Positions 53,103-64,000 of a stretch of 64,000 nucleotides of DNA are shown piece by piece. This DNA comes from Aricia agestis. Taxonomy: Eukaryota > Arthropoda > Insecta > Lepidoptera > Lycaenidae. Location of the stretch: positions 7,842,001-7,906,000 of the forward strand of contig NC_056428.1 in the NCBI RefSeq assembly GCF_905147365.1, written 5' to 3'. The first letter of the stretch is position 1, and each line of letters begins with the position of its first letter. The translations under genes and the position numbers were made by a program. The notes beneath the pieces are model-generated. The model made no database searches. It was not told the DNA's origin and saw only the letters and a list, made by a program, of their open reading frames with translations.

Positions 53103-53789
53103 TGTCGCTTAAGTTAAAGTTGTGTGCCAAATAACAGAAAAATTGCTCCAGTAGTTCGTGAGATAAGCTCTTTCAAATAATTTCCCCCGTTTTTTACACA
53201 TTTTCCTCTATTTCTTGGCTCCCATTAGTCTTAGCGTTATAAAATATAGCCTATAGCCTTTTTCGAAAACTGGGCTATCTAACACTGAAATATTTTTTTT
53301 AAATCGGACCAGTAGTTCCTGAGATTAGCGCGTTCAAATAAGCCCTTTCAAATAATTTCCCCCGTTTTTTCCACATTTCCCTATATTTCTTCGCTCCTAT
53401 TAGTCTTAGCGTGATCAAATGTAACCTATAGCCTTTCTCGATAACTGGGCTATCTAATACTGAAAGAATTTTTCAAATCGAACCAGTAGTTCCTGAAATT
53501 AGCGCGTTCATATAAGCCCTTTCAAATAATTTCCTCCCGTTTTTTACACATTTTCCTCTATTTCCTTGTTCCTATTAGTCTTAGCGAGATAAAATATAGC
53601 CTATAGCGTTCCTCGATAAATGGACTATCTAACACTGAAAGAATTTTTCAAATCGGACCAGTAGTTCCTGAGATTAGCGCGTTCAAACAAACAAACAAAC
53701 AAACTAACAAACTCTTCCGCTTTATATGAGATTAGCGCGTTCAAACAAACAAACTAACAAACTCTTCCGCTTTATAATATTAGTATAGA
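53103..53789 (-). mobile_element. Helitron-like element with internal tandem repeats
   Basis: The 5' end (minus strand) is A|TCTATACTAATATTATAAAG at 53789. Inside are three tandem units of about 175 bp (about 53167-53341, 53342-53516 and 53517-53692), each with 'TTTCAAATAATTTCC.CCCG' and 'ATTAGTCTTAGCG'. A shorter duplication with (CAAA)n lies at 53690-53770. The 3' end is lost where the Tc1-like element begins. The family matches 34232-34607. Confidence 0.75.
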
Positions 53790-54760
53790 TTAAGTATAGA
53801 TAGATTTTAATCTTGGATTAGACACGTTATTAGCTGATGTTAATAACCGACACTTAAAAGTGTGAAAAGTTAATAGTGAAACTAACGAAAAGCGGATGAA
53901 AAGGCACTCCGTTGGGGCAATTGAGGCGGTCCAGCCCGCGGCGACACTTCTCACAATCTCGCGACACTTGACACTCGGACTTCGCCTTTGTCGGCGCTAA
54001 TCACTTCTTACTTTATGCGCTCTTTATAAACTAAACTGTTAGTGCTTTATAGTTTTACTTTCATATTTTGTTTGACTGTTTGTGGGTTACAAATTATTAT
54101 TAACATGGTCTTTTACTGGCACTTAATGTAAATTAAACTATAACATATGTCATTGATTGTACTCGTTGCTGTGTGCTTAATGGATTTTTAATCTTTATTA
54201 TATCTTTTAGGTCAATGACCTCGCGTTTTTATACACGGGATTAATTAAGCGAACCGTTCTTGGTGGAAATCCATGTTGAACACTAATAAAACACAATTTT
54301 TCCGTGCACTTTTTCCACTATATTGAGATATATCATATAACTATAGATTTTAACAAATAACGGAAAAATTGTGTTTTATTAGTGTTAAACTATAACATAA
54401 CATAACACAAAAGGCTACGTATACGTAAGAGACTATAGGACCTATAAAGCTGTAATTTGGCATGAATCATAAACCTATACGACAGTATATATTAAGTCTA
54501 TGGCATGAATGCACATATTAATGATAAACCAACCGTAAACCGATGTTGTTTGCATTAAAAATATATTTTAAGACCTACTTTACTAATTATCCTAAAATTC
54601 CTAATTCCTAATCAATCTGTTTCAAGTTAAGTAAACTTGAAATAGATTGATAGTTAAGTAACTAATTATTATTATTATAATTAATGAAAATAATATTCTT
54701 ATTAATTAAATATTTGCAAAGAAATGCTAAGACTACGACTATTCTTTAAACTTACGTACT
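53790..54760. other. Intergenic or intronic with two hairpins
   Basis: Two inverted repeats are present: 54275-54304 with 54361-54390 (AACACTAATAAAACACAATT and complement, 56-bp loop) and 54613-54628 with 54634-54649 (CAATCTGTTTCAAGTT). A GC-richer patch lies at 53925-54000. No gene was recognised. Confidence 0.5.
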
Positions 54761-54762
54761 TA

Positions 54763-55400
54763 CGTACCCAAAGGGTAAAAACTGGATCCTAATACTAGGA
54801 CTTCGTTGTCTTTCCGTCTATCCGTCTGTCTGTCTGTCTGTCTGTCTCTAGGCTGTAACTCAAGAACGGTAATAGGTAGAGAGTTAAAATTTTCACAAAT
54901 TATGTATATCTATTGCCGCTGTAACAACAAATACTAAAAATAAAATAAAAGTAATATTAAAGGGGGGCTCCCATACAACTAACGCGATTTTTTTTGGCCT
55001 TTTTTGCTCTATATCAATAATAGCAAAAGGTTGAATTGAATTGAATTGAATTTTTCTCAAGGTCCTCAAAATATGTCTACTTTAATAATTAATAATAATA
55101 TTAAAATAAAATATAAATCCCATACAAAAAAACACAAATTTTTGCCTAATTTTGCTCTATAATGATACGGATATAGGTTAAGTTGGGTTTGATAATTTAT
55201 TTGTTGTTTTAGTACTAATATCATGTTACATACCAAATTTCAGCTTTCTAAGACTTCAGGAAGTACCCTAACAGTTTTGATGATCGGTGAGTCAGTGACC
55301 AAATTGTGGGTTTTTGGACACCTATAAAATCTAAAATATAATAGCTACGATATTCAAACTTTGCGAATTTATTAACTATACCCATGTCGCTATATCTTAA
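54763..55400 (-). mobile_element. 'GCCAAGTGCGAGTCGG' family repeat, minus copy, truncated
   Basis: The left end has 'ACCCAAAGGGTAAAAACTGG', then (GTCT)n and 'TAACTCAAGAACGGTAATAG', and further on 'GGGGGGCTCCCATACAACTA'. This is the reverse of the repeats in the NMDA receptor introns at 60672 and 61922. The part after 55040 repeats similar phrases and may be a second nested copy. Confidence 0.65.
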
Positions 55401-55654
55401 AAATTTCAACTATCATTATTCAAACCAAAGTTACGAGGGTTCAAAAATACGACGAAACGTTTCGAGAAAAGGTAGGTAGTGCCCTTGCGCGCTTCGCTTG
55501 GCTCATCTTGGTGGGGGCACTACCGTGCCCCCAGATATATGGCAAACTTGAGGAAAAAGTTGTATTTTAGTATTATTGTTTCATATTTTAAAGAAATGTA
55601 TGAGAAAACAATAAAACCTTAAATTAATCTTTCCTGGTTCTTTTCTTCTGATAG

Positions 55655-55970
55655 TCAAGTCGTGTCGTATCGTGTCATGTCGTGTCGTGTCATGTCGTGA
55701 TGTGACATGACGTGACGTGTCGTGTCGTGTCATGTCGTGACGTGACGTTACGTGAAGTGACATGCAGTGAAGTGTCGTGACGTGACGTACAATGACGTGT
55801 CGTGACGGGACGTGCTGTTACGTGACATGACGTGACGCGACGTTACGTGTCCTGTCGTGACTTTGAGTGACGTCACGAGACATGACGTGAAATGACGTGA
55901 CGTGACTTCAAGTCAAATCCAGCCGGGTTTCAGTCGGTTGAATCCGGTCACTTTTGTTAAATTAAATTTA
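55655..55970. repeat. CGTGA/CGTGT pentanucleotide minisatellite with tail
   Basis: About 250 bp of degenerate TCGTG and ACGTG units is followed by 'AAATCCAGCCGGGTTTCAGT' and 'GAATCCGGTCACTTTTGTTA'. The same array and tail occur at 39060-39220, so the array is an integral part of a dispersed repeat. Confidence 0.85.
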
Positions 55971-56089
55971 ACTTTTTAGTCATGCAGAAATAAACGGAAT
56001 ATAACAACTCGCTGAATATAGATTTTTCTTAAGGACTTAAGTTAATCAGAATCCTATCAAATACGCTAAGAAATCTAGCCAGAGATAAC

Positions 56090-56489
56090 TAAAAAACAAA
56101 AAATAAATTATAAAAAAAAACTTAAAAAATAGCTTTTTTTTAAATAGTCTAAAAAGAAAATAATAAATTGCTCCTTAAAAATTTTAACTATTAAGTTTTA
56201 ATCCTCAATATTTTATACAATTTGCATGATAATAAAAGCTTGTCGCGCGATTTGTAAATAAGCTAGTACCAATTTAACTGAGTCATATATTTTTATTTTA
56301 ATAAATTTATCAAGTACTGATTTATCGTTAGGTCTCGCGAGTAGGACAAAATTTTACTATCATGCAAATTGTATAAAATATTGAGGATTAAAACTTAATA
56401 GTTAAAAATTTTAAGTAGATTATCTTCTTTTAAGACTATTTAAATAAAAGCTTTTTTTTTCAAAAAGTTTTTTGTTTATTATTTATTAC
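56090..56489. repeat. Foldback element (400 bp)
   Basis: Inner arms are CAATATTTTATACAATTTGC at about 56207 and its complement near 56357-56385. The pairing extends outward through 'TTAAAAATTTTAACTATTAA' to A/T-rich ends near 56090 and 56489. Arms total about 140 bp with a loop near 120 bp. Confidence 0.78.
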
Positions 56490-56617
56490 ATTTATGTTTT
56501 TGGTGGGTTAACGTACCTTACAGTATTACATTATATTACTACAATGTGCTTCTAGTTGGTATAACTTATTAATTGTAGTAAAGTAATTTGAAAAATTAAA
56601 CGTTCCGTAGCAATGTT

Positions 56618-56655
56618 CGAGTAAATATATTTTGATTACAAAATATATTTACTCG
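56618..56655. repeat. Perfect short hairpin
   Basis: CGAGTAAATATATTTTG and CAAAATATATTTACTCG pair perfectly around four bases. Confidence 0.8.
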
Positions 56656-56895
56656 TGCATGAAATCATTAGTAATTTAATACTTTGCAATCACTTAATGA
56701 TTGGCAATGGATTTCGCTTTAATAATTAATAGTATATTTTGATCGTAATTTTGTATGTAATATATTTGCTATGAGTCACGAATATAAAATACCAAAGAGT
56801 TGTTGATTCTTGAAGTTTAGTGTATATTATGAGTTAAGACAAAGATGTTATTATAACTTTTAACGTTACAATATCGTGAAGATTTTTATTGTATA

Positions 56896-57065
56896 CTAAA
56901 TGTCTCGGTGAACTTAGTATCCTTGTCCGGTGAACTTCCCTCCTTATATAAACCTTACCTGGACTTTAACAAACATTTCAAGACTAAAATTAGCCAAATA
57001 GGTTCGGCCGTTCTCGAGTAATAGCGAGACTAACAAAATTTAAAATCATTTTTATTTACATAGAT
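56896..57065 (-). mobile_element. Helitron-like fragment related to 1243
   Basis: 'CTCGGTGAACTTAGTATCC', 'ACCTGGACTTTAACAAACAT' and 'GTTCGGCCGTTCTCGAGTAA' match the family at 1243-1370. It is diverged and lacks the CTAG. Confidence 0.55.
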
Positions 57066-57140
57066 TTTATCAGTGAAGGTCGTGCTAAATACCGACTTTG
57101 ATTAAATTTAAAATTGTATTCGAGAATTTTACCGAAATAA

Positions 57141-57396
57141 TAAAGGGGTATAAAGATTTTGGCCGACCTACTGTCCGCTATTGTGTTTTTTCGCGTTCAC
57201 GAATATTTTTTTCAATAATGGATAGCTAACATCAATACAGCTCATATCTTCGAAATTTGACACTTTACGTAGTTTTGTCCAAGATTATTTTTTGTTTCTA
57301 TTGATGTTAGCTATCCATTTTTGAAACAAATATTCGTGAAAGCGGAAAAACATAATGGTCGGCCAGGTTCCATATAAAAATCTTCATACCCCTTTA
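57141..57396. repeat. Foldback MITE (256 bp)
   Basis: TAAAGGGGTATAAAGATTTT at the left returns as AAATCTTCATACCCCTTTA at the right, through 'GGCCGACC', 'TTCACGAATATTT' and 'ATGGATAGCTAACATCAA'. Arms are about 95 bp around a loop of about 65 bp. Confidence 0.82.
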
Positions 57397-57539
57397 TGTT
57401 ATGAAATCGCGAAAAATAGCTAAATAGAATGATAACAAATCATAAAACGAAAAGTGCTATTCATGAAAATATAAATAATGTTAATAATTCAATGAAACGA
57501 TGAGTATCCCTCAACTAAAGAATCCTCAACTTTCTATTG

Positions 57540-57785
57540 TCTACGAACATAAAGCGGCGAAGCTCGCGTCGCGACTCGCGTAGCTCACAGCTACGAGATC
57601 ACGTAGCAGGGCTACGAGAAATTGTCGTAGCAACGGCTACGCGAGCTACGCGTAGCTCTCGTAGTGCGTAGCCAGCTCGTTACTCGTAGGCCGTAGCGGA
57701 TCGTAGATGAAGAGCGAGCGTGGCGGTCGTTAGTCGTTACAGTGGATGCGTGTTGTGTAGGGCGTAGGCCACATGGAGTAGGTAA
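57540..57785 (+). repeat. CTACG-rich stretch upstream of the NMDA receptor exons
   Basis: Irregular CTACG/CGTAG motifs ('GCTACGCGAGCTACGCGTAG') recall the minisatellite at 45300-45795. The stretch ends in a less repetitive segment and ATGGAGTAG|GTAATT, a weak donor-like site. It may include a 5' UTR exon of the downstream gene, but nothing proves this. Confidence 0.4.
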
Positions 57786-58156
57786 TTTTATAAGCTGTTG
57801 TTGATTATGTTATTATATAGATTTATTATATAATTATTAAAGATAGATTTGTTTTTTATCTACAAAAGTGAAATATTTTGATAACAATGACACTTAATTG
57901 TTGATTATAAATTTGTTTTAGCGTATTACGATGTAAAACATTTTTTTTAATCTTTTATATTACAACGTCTTGATTTACTTACAAAAACACACACACATCA
58001 ATTAGAAGCTAAATAAAGGCATATTTTAAGTTTACCGTTACCGAAATTCATGCAACTGTAAACTAAAATAAAAATATGCATGTTTTCAGTTTTTGAATAG
58101 TTGTTTTTGTGGTGTTTACATGATATAATTTTGTTTGTTCAGCATCAAGAGGCGCG

Positions 58157-61100
58157 ATGCAGGCGCACGCGTTGATGGCGCTGGCGGCGCTAGGCGCGCT
58201 GGCGGCGGGCGTCGCGGAGCGCGGCGGCGGCATCAAGGTGGGCGGGGGTGGCGCGGGCGGCACGGGCGGTGGGGCGCGCGGCGGCGGCGTGCGGCTGGGC
58301 GGGGACTTCCGCCGCGCGCGCACCTCCCCCGCGCCCGCCGTGCCCCGCGCCCCCTCTGTCATCACCGCCGCGCTCGTCGTCCCGCACAAGGCCTTCGGCG
58401 CGCGCGACTACACGCGAGCGGAGAAGGCGGCACTGTCTAAACTACCGCGCAAACTCAAACTATTCTCGCAAGTGCGCCTAAATGTTACGCTTTCTATGCA
58501 GGGCCTTACGCCTAGTCCTATGTGTGAGTGATTTTTTCTTCTTCTCTATGATAATGATTCGTTTTCTCTTGTGGTTTGCGACGGCTCGACCTCGCTTGAA
58601 GAATGACCCCGTATGAGTCTGTACTATAGGTACAGACTAGTCCTAGACGACGACGATCCGCTCGTTGTAGAAGTAACCGAGCTAGTTTAATCGAGACCTA
58701 AACACTGGATTTAAACAATATGCATGTATAGAGAATTTTAAATATTTCACTAGACATTTTATAAATTATATACTTATAAATTAAAAGTGTAATTAATTAT
58801 TAATGCTTTCAGCTATCTTGGACTCGCTATGTAAAGAATTTTTAGCAGTCAACGTATCTGCTATACTCTATCTTATGAATCATGAACAATACGGGCGATC
58901 TACTGCCTCTGCACAATATTTCCTCCAACTCGCCGGATATCTTGGCATACCGGTAATGCTTTCCGTATCTATGCACTTCATATCATATCATCGCACACTT
59001 CTTCACTCCATCTCGTATAAATAATCGATAACCTGTCGAATGAGCATTGAGATATTATAGTTGCGTGTGCGACGCGTGTGTGAGTGTGGCGGTGTGCGCA
59101 GGTGATCGCGTGGAACGCGGACAACAGCGGGCTGGAGAAGCACGCGTCGCACGCCTCGCTGCGCCTGCAGCTCGCGCCCACCATCGAGCACCAGACGGCC
59201 GCTATGCTCTCTATATTAGAGAGGTACAAGTGGCACCAGTTCAGCGTCGTCACCTCCGCCATCGCCGGCCACGACGACTTCATACAGGCGGTGAGGGAGA
59301 GGGTCACGGCTTTGCAGGTAACGACAGACGCGATCCTAAAATATAAATTAGCAGGAGAAATAGGAGCGGAGGATTCAAACGAGTTAATTCCATTTTTAGG
59401 ATCGTTTCAAGTTTACGATTCTCAATGCGATAGTCGTAAAGAAGCCGGCTGATTTGAACGAGCTGGTAACGAGCGAGGCGCGCGTGATGCTGCTGTACGC
59501 GACGCGGGAGGAGGCTGCCGATATTCTGTCGCAGGCGGGGGACCTCCATCTCACGGGAGAGAACTTTGTTTGGATCGTCACTCAGAGCGTGCTCGGCTCC
59601 ATGCAGCAGCCGAACAAATTTCCAGTTGGGATGCTTGGTAAGAAAATGGTTAAACGTTAAACGGTATTATATACATTAGTATAAATTACTTAATAAACAA
59701 ATATATTTTCGATTTCTCAGAAGTCGAAGTAGACGAAGGGGACATAAGAAAAAGCTATTTCTTATTGCGAGACAATGCTTCGTTCTTGCATGATTTTATT
59801 TATGGAGCAGCTAGATTATATTTTATAATTTAGTACTCAATAAAATACAATTTCAGGTGTACACTTCGACACGTCGAGCTCGTCAATAATATCGGAGATC
59901 GCGACCGCCGTCAAGGTGTTCGCTTACGGCGTCGAGTCGTACGTCAACGAGCCAGATAATGTACGGTACCCGCTCGGTACCCGACTGTCGTGTAGCGGTG
60001 TTGGTACCGGCGAGGCCCGCTGGTCCACTGGCGAACGTTTCTATCGCCATCTACGAAATGTCAGCGTCGAAAGCGACTCCGGACGACCGAGCATCGAGTT
60101 CACACCAGACGGCGAACTGCGCGCTGCCGAACTTAAGATCATGAATCTGAGGCCGACCCTCGGCGATCAGGTATGAAATGACGTAAGACTCGAGGTATAG
60201 AGCGGAATTAGTCTGTAAGGTAACTGAAATGTCAGATAAAGTTTTAGATGAAAATTTATTCACAAAATGTCTATAGATTATTATTTTTATAAAGAAGAAA
60301 GAAAATATTATATTAAATGTAGTATGGAGAAGGCAGAAATAACAACGAAGTATCAAGTAACGAATTGCGAGCGAGATGGATGTTGAAACGATGTGTCTTA
60401 GGGGAAATGTATAAATACGATTCCTCAATATGTTTTCCCCAGAGGCCAGAATTATTAATGTCGCAAGCTTAAATTATGACTACATAATAAAATGGAGAAT
60501 GTTCATTAAAAAATTCTTATGTGATTTGAAATCGTAATTCCGTACGGTTAGAATTTGAATAACAATAACTCGAAACACCCTTTCATTTACGCTTAATTTT
60601 TTTTTATCATTACTTAACACAACGAAGAAAAAGAAAAAAAAAACACCATGTTCTTTGTCGTGTACACGATAAAAAATCGGCCAAGTGCGAGTCGGACTCG
60701 CGCACGAAGGGTTCCGTACCGGTATAGAATGAAAGTAGACAAAAATTGTGTTTTTTGTAAGGGAGCCCCCCTTAAATTTTGACTTTATTTTATTTTAGTA
60801 GTTGTTGTTATAGCGGCAACAGATATACACAATCTGTGAAAATTTCAGAAGTCTAGCTATAGCGGTTCTTGAGATACAGCCTGACGACTTACAGACGGAC
60901 AGACGGGACAGACATCGAAGTCTTAGTAATAGGGTTCCGTTTTTACCCTTTGGGTACGGAACCCTAACAACAACCAAACATAATTACAGCTGGTGTGGGA
61001 AGAAATAGGTACGTGGAACTCGTACCCGAAGGAGCGTCTCGTTATAAAGGACATAGTGTGGCCGGGGGGCCTGCACACGCCACCCCAGGGTGTGCCGGAG

Positions 61101-64000
61101 AAGTTCCACATGAGGATCACGTTTCTAGAGGAGCCGCCGTACATCAACCTGGCGCCGCCGGATCCCGTCAGCGGACGATGCTCGCTCGACCGCGGTGTTA
61201 TATGCCGCGTCGCGCCAGAGGTCGAGGTGGCTGGGTGAGTCTATATTATAAAGTACTCTGTAAAGCTCGTCGAGACATGATCTATACTTAAGAAGAGTAC
61301 TCGGTACTCGATTCGGTACTTAATTTTTTACCAAATTTCCCTTTAAATAAATGAATCATGGTCACTTAGTAAATTACTATGCGGCTGGCGCGGCGGGCGT
61401 ACACCCCCTCCCGCGCGCGGTGTCCATACGTTGAGTAAATAATTATTTAACTTTAAGCTACATTTACTCAGTGATCAATTAATATTATTTTTTTATACAT
61501 TTTTTTTTCAACAAATATAACGTCCATTCACCATAGAAGGCCACGTTCCTTTGAAGGCCAACTGTTGTCGTAGTTAAAAGTCGTAGTTACCGTCATGGTA
61601 AGACATATCTGGGAGCACGTTTAGCCATAGCATACTTTTCTCGAAGCGGTTCGCGGCTTTTTCACACCCCCTTTATCTTCGATGTTAACAAAGCTAGGGA
61701 TTTAGAATTTAAGTGACTAGGAGCAAGTATTAAAACTAGCTTAACCTCCAAATTACATAACATTTCGATAAATAGTTTAATAGTTACGGATGATCAAAGT
61801 TACTACATTTTGTCACTCACTGACTGACAGATCATCAAAATTGTACTTCTAGCAGACTTAGAACCTTGAAATTTGGCAACAAGGTAGATCGTTATCCACA
61901 ATGAAAGGAAAAATTATGTAACTCGCCAAGTGCGAGTCGGACTGGCGTACATAGGGTTCCGTACCGTAAATTTGTATGGGAGCCCCCCTTAAATCACAAA
62001 TTTATGTACTTTTTATTACTTAGTATTAAAGTTGAAATACAACTAAGTATTTTTTGAAATTTTCAAAAACCTTACTTTTACCATTATGGATATAGAGCAA
62101 AAAAGGGCAAAAAACAAGTTTGTTGTATGAGACCCCGGATTAATCATTTATTTTATTTTAGTTGGACTATTAGCTTTTATAGCGACAACAAAAGTACATA
62201 ATTTGTAAAAAATTAAAATATCAAGCTATTGCGGTTCTCGAGATCAAGCCTCGTGACACACGGACGGACGACAGACAGACAGCGAAGTCTAGACTCATTA
62301 GGAATAGGTTTCCGTTTTCATCCTTTGGGCAAAAAAACCTAAAAACTGGAAAGTATAATATAACTTTATTAAATAAAAGACTTTTGTGGCTTTGCAAGAA
62401 CATTAAAAATGAGTTTCGACTTCATAATAATTATTTTACGTACAAAAGGAAAAATAGTGTTAACAAAGTTAACAATGAAACTATGATAATTAAATTCGAA
62501 TTAAATATAAATGACATCAGAACTGCGAATTACGATGTACACTTCATACTCGCTCGATAGATGGTGTAGCACTCCCTTTATATCGCGGTATCGCTTGTTT
62601 GCGGAGTATAATTAGTATGGTTTAAAAAAATCCGGGATAGGTCGTAATACTCAATCGAAAGTAACATCGGTGCACGAATAACCTCCTGAAAGTTCAAAAG
62701 TTGTTGGGCTATCGTCATAGAATTTGTACTTTGTAGAAGTACCTACCTGTTATTATCAATTAATTTTACGACCTAGAATATATACCTAGAGATAGAGAAT
62801 GGGTGCTAAGCTAAGTACAGAAAAGTTTTAACGTGACCTGAAAAGAAAAGAAACCTTAAAAAAAGAAATGAAATCCCACCAAAACATTAAATGTAAAAAG
62901 GAGCCAAGCAAAATATTGCATAGCCATGCAATATATCTATCGTAAAAAGTTTTCAGATCACATTCAAGCCAAGCCTTCAACTTATTTTGTAATTTAAATC
63001 AACATTCAGTGAATTTATCAATAGTTTTCTTTATTTTATAATTATTATAATGGCTTGGCAATGAGCACTAGAGAAATAATCAGCGACTAATTGGATTTAT
63101 TAGGTACCATAGTCCACATGCGTCGTTACATACTAAAAACACTTTACGCTTGCCGTTTGTGTAAGTATGAAATATCCCAAATATGAAGTTTTATATTTGA
63201 TTTTCTTGTGCTCATTGCCGAGCCACTATAATAATTATAAAATAAAGAAAACTATTCATAAATTCACTTAATGTTGATTTAAATTACAAAATAAGTTGAA
63301 GGCTTGGATTGAATGTGATCTGAAAACTTTTTGCGATAGATATATTGCATGGCTACGCAATATTTTGCTTGGCTCCTTTTTATATTTAATGTTTTGGTGG
63401 GATTCCTTCTACTACACACTTAGATCCATCAAACCTAAGGCCACAAACGCGGCGGCGGGTCGATCGCGCCGCAATTGTGGCAGTGATATCTCACTGTACT
63501 TACTCACTGCTCACTGTACTATGTAGACTTTGGGTGTCGAGGCTACAATTATTGTAATTCCTGCACCCTGAAAAACTTTGAAATGGCTATAGAACTACTT
63601 CCGGGTGGGTAGTTAAAAGATCTATCATCTTCTTATCTATGGATGGTGGTTCTAGCATAATAGTTTGCTACTAGTTGTGTCCGAACTGTGCAGTCTGTTG
63701 CGATCAAGCTGTTATTAAAAATGTTAAGGATATTATATAGATCATCAATATATCCTCAACTGTTACATGATATCCGTACCCTGTAGGAAACACTTACAAA
63801 CTCCACTTTTAGGTTAGAAGCTGGCGCGGCGCACCGGAACAGCTCGCTGTACCAGTGCTGCAGTGGGTTCTGCATAGACCTGCTTCAGCAGCTGGCCGAG
63901 CACCTGGGCTTCACGTACGAGCTGGTCCGAGTTGAGGACGGCCGCTGGGGCACGCTGCACCACGGCAAGTGGAATGGGCTCATCGCTGAACTCGTTAACA
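58157..64000 (+). CDS. Nmdar2: NMDA-type glutamate receptor subunit 2, N-terminal exons
   Basis: Seven exons join in phase: 58157-58523, 58813-58952, 59102-59317, 59400-59637, 59857-60170, 60990-61234 and 63813-64000 (open). They give 569 residues before the window ends. The product is a postsynaptic ligand-gated cation channel subunit that pairs with NMDAR1. A signal peptide (MQAHALMALAALGALAAG) precedes a Gly-rich spacer. The amino-terminal domain follows (FSQVRLNVTLSMQG, LDSLCKEFLAVNVSAILYL, MLSILERYKWHQFSVVTS, ENFVWIVTQSVLGS). The ligand-binding domain starts in exon 6 (FHMRITFLEEPPYINLAPPD) and continues with QCCSGFCIDLLQQLAEHLGF and HGKWNGLIAELV. The last motif and CCxGFCIDLL fit subunit 2 better than subunit 1. 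The channel and second ligand-binding lobe lie beyond the window. Exons are G+C-rich, introns AT-rich. The start is the first ATG after an acceptor-like TTTGTTTGTTCAG, implying upstream non-coding exons. Confidence 0.92.
60672..60967 (+). mobile_element. 'GCCAAGTGCGAGTCGGAC' repeat in NMDA receptor intron 5
   Basis: It runs from 'AAAAAATCGGCCAAGTGCGA' and 'GAAGGGTTCCGTACC' to 'CCCTTTGGGTACGGAACCCT'. I recognise this dispersed family from many lepidopteran genomes. It ends only 22 bases before exon 6. Confidence 0.75.
61922..62342 (+). mobile_element. 'GCCAAGTGCGAGTCGGAC' repeat in NMDA receptor intron 6
   Basis: It begins GCCAAGTGCGAGTCGGACTG and includes 'ATAGGGTTCCGTACCG', 'GGGAGCCCCCCTTAAAT' and, at the end, 'TTTCATCCTTTGGGCAAA'. 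The copy is more diverged than 60672-60967. Confidence 0.7.
62871..63404. repeat. Long foldback in NMDA receptor intron 6
   Basis: Arms of about 197 bp (62871-63068 and 63208-63404) pair with few mismatches around a loop of about 139 bp. Landmarks are 'AAGGAGCCAAGCAAAATATT', 'GTTTTCTTTATTTTATAATT' and 'GGCTTGGCAATGAGCAC', each with its complement in the right arm. Confidence 0.85.

Larger units (their letters stand above)
61300..63800. other. NMDA receptor intron 6, with repeats
   Basis: This 2.6-kb intron holds a second dispersed repeat (61922-62342) and a long foldback (62871-63404). The remaining sequence shows no exon. Confidence 0.6.

Noticed and set aside
58063..58389. Reading frames opposite to the first NMDA receptor exon
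   Set aside because: They are Pro/Ala/Arg-rich shadows of the GC-rich receptor exon, which itself has a signal peptide and correct splice sites.

Overview
This window is animal nuclear DNA, almost certainly from a butterfly or moth (Lepidoptera). Genes have introns with GT..AG borders. Intergenic DNA is AT-rich and packed with repeats that are characteristic of lepidopteran genomes: Helitron-like elements that start TCTATACTAATATTATAAA and end in CTAG inserted between A and T, 'GCCAAGTGCGAGTCGGAC' repeats, and 'CACCTGATGGAAAGCAAC' repeats. No tRNA, rRNA or CRISPR was seen.

Four host genes are well supported. A single-exon FIT-family gene (fat-storage-inducing transmembrane protein, lipid droplet biogenesis) lies at 7179-8267 (+). 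Tail-to-tail with it is a five-exon GDAP1-like gene (mitochondrial, tail-anchored GST-fold protein) at 12813-9306 (-). A single-exon YTHDC1-type nuclear m6A reader lies at 22433-23770 (+). The first seven coding exons of an NMDA-type glutamate receptor subunit 2 (58157-64000, +) run off the right edge; they cover the signal peptide, the amino-terminal domain and the start of the ligand-binding domain. Weaker host traces are a possible terminal exon at 2933-2992, a decayed reading frame at 13316-13740 and the start of a THAP zinc finger at 14236-14316.

The rest is layered transposon sequence. From 15.7 to 22 kb there is a PIF/Harbinger-like element and three hAT-like elements with 8-bp target duplications (one pair differs at one base), several carrying younger insertions. 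At 24.5-26.4 kb lies a broken I-clade LINE with an insertion. At 27.8-33.1 kb is a decayed DIRS-like tyrosine-recombinase retrotransposon that keeps inverted terminal repeats and an internal complementary region. From 34.2 to 38.8 kb are Helitrons, a TA-flanked foldback containing a hAT, and a 2.1-kb hAT with an R1-like LINE fragment inside. At 39.5-43.6 kb is a nearly full-length but frameshifted LINE with a PHD-like ORF1. From 44 to 57.5 kb are microsatellites, minisatellites, Helitron copies, a Tc1-like element and foldback repeats. Introns of the NMDA receptor gene contain lepidopteran repeats and a long foldback.

The genes show no operon-like cooperation; they are neighbours on a chromosome. 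FIT and GDAP1 both act on membranes and lipids of organelles, but their adjacency alone does not show a functional link.
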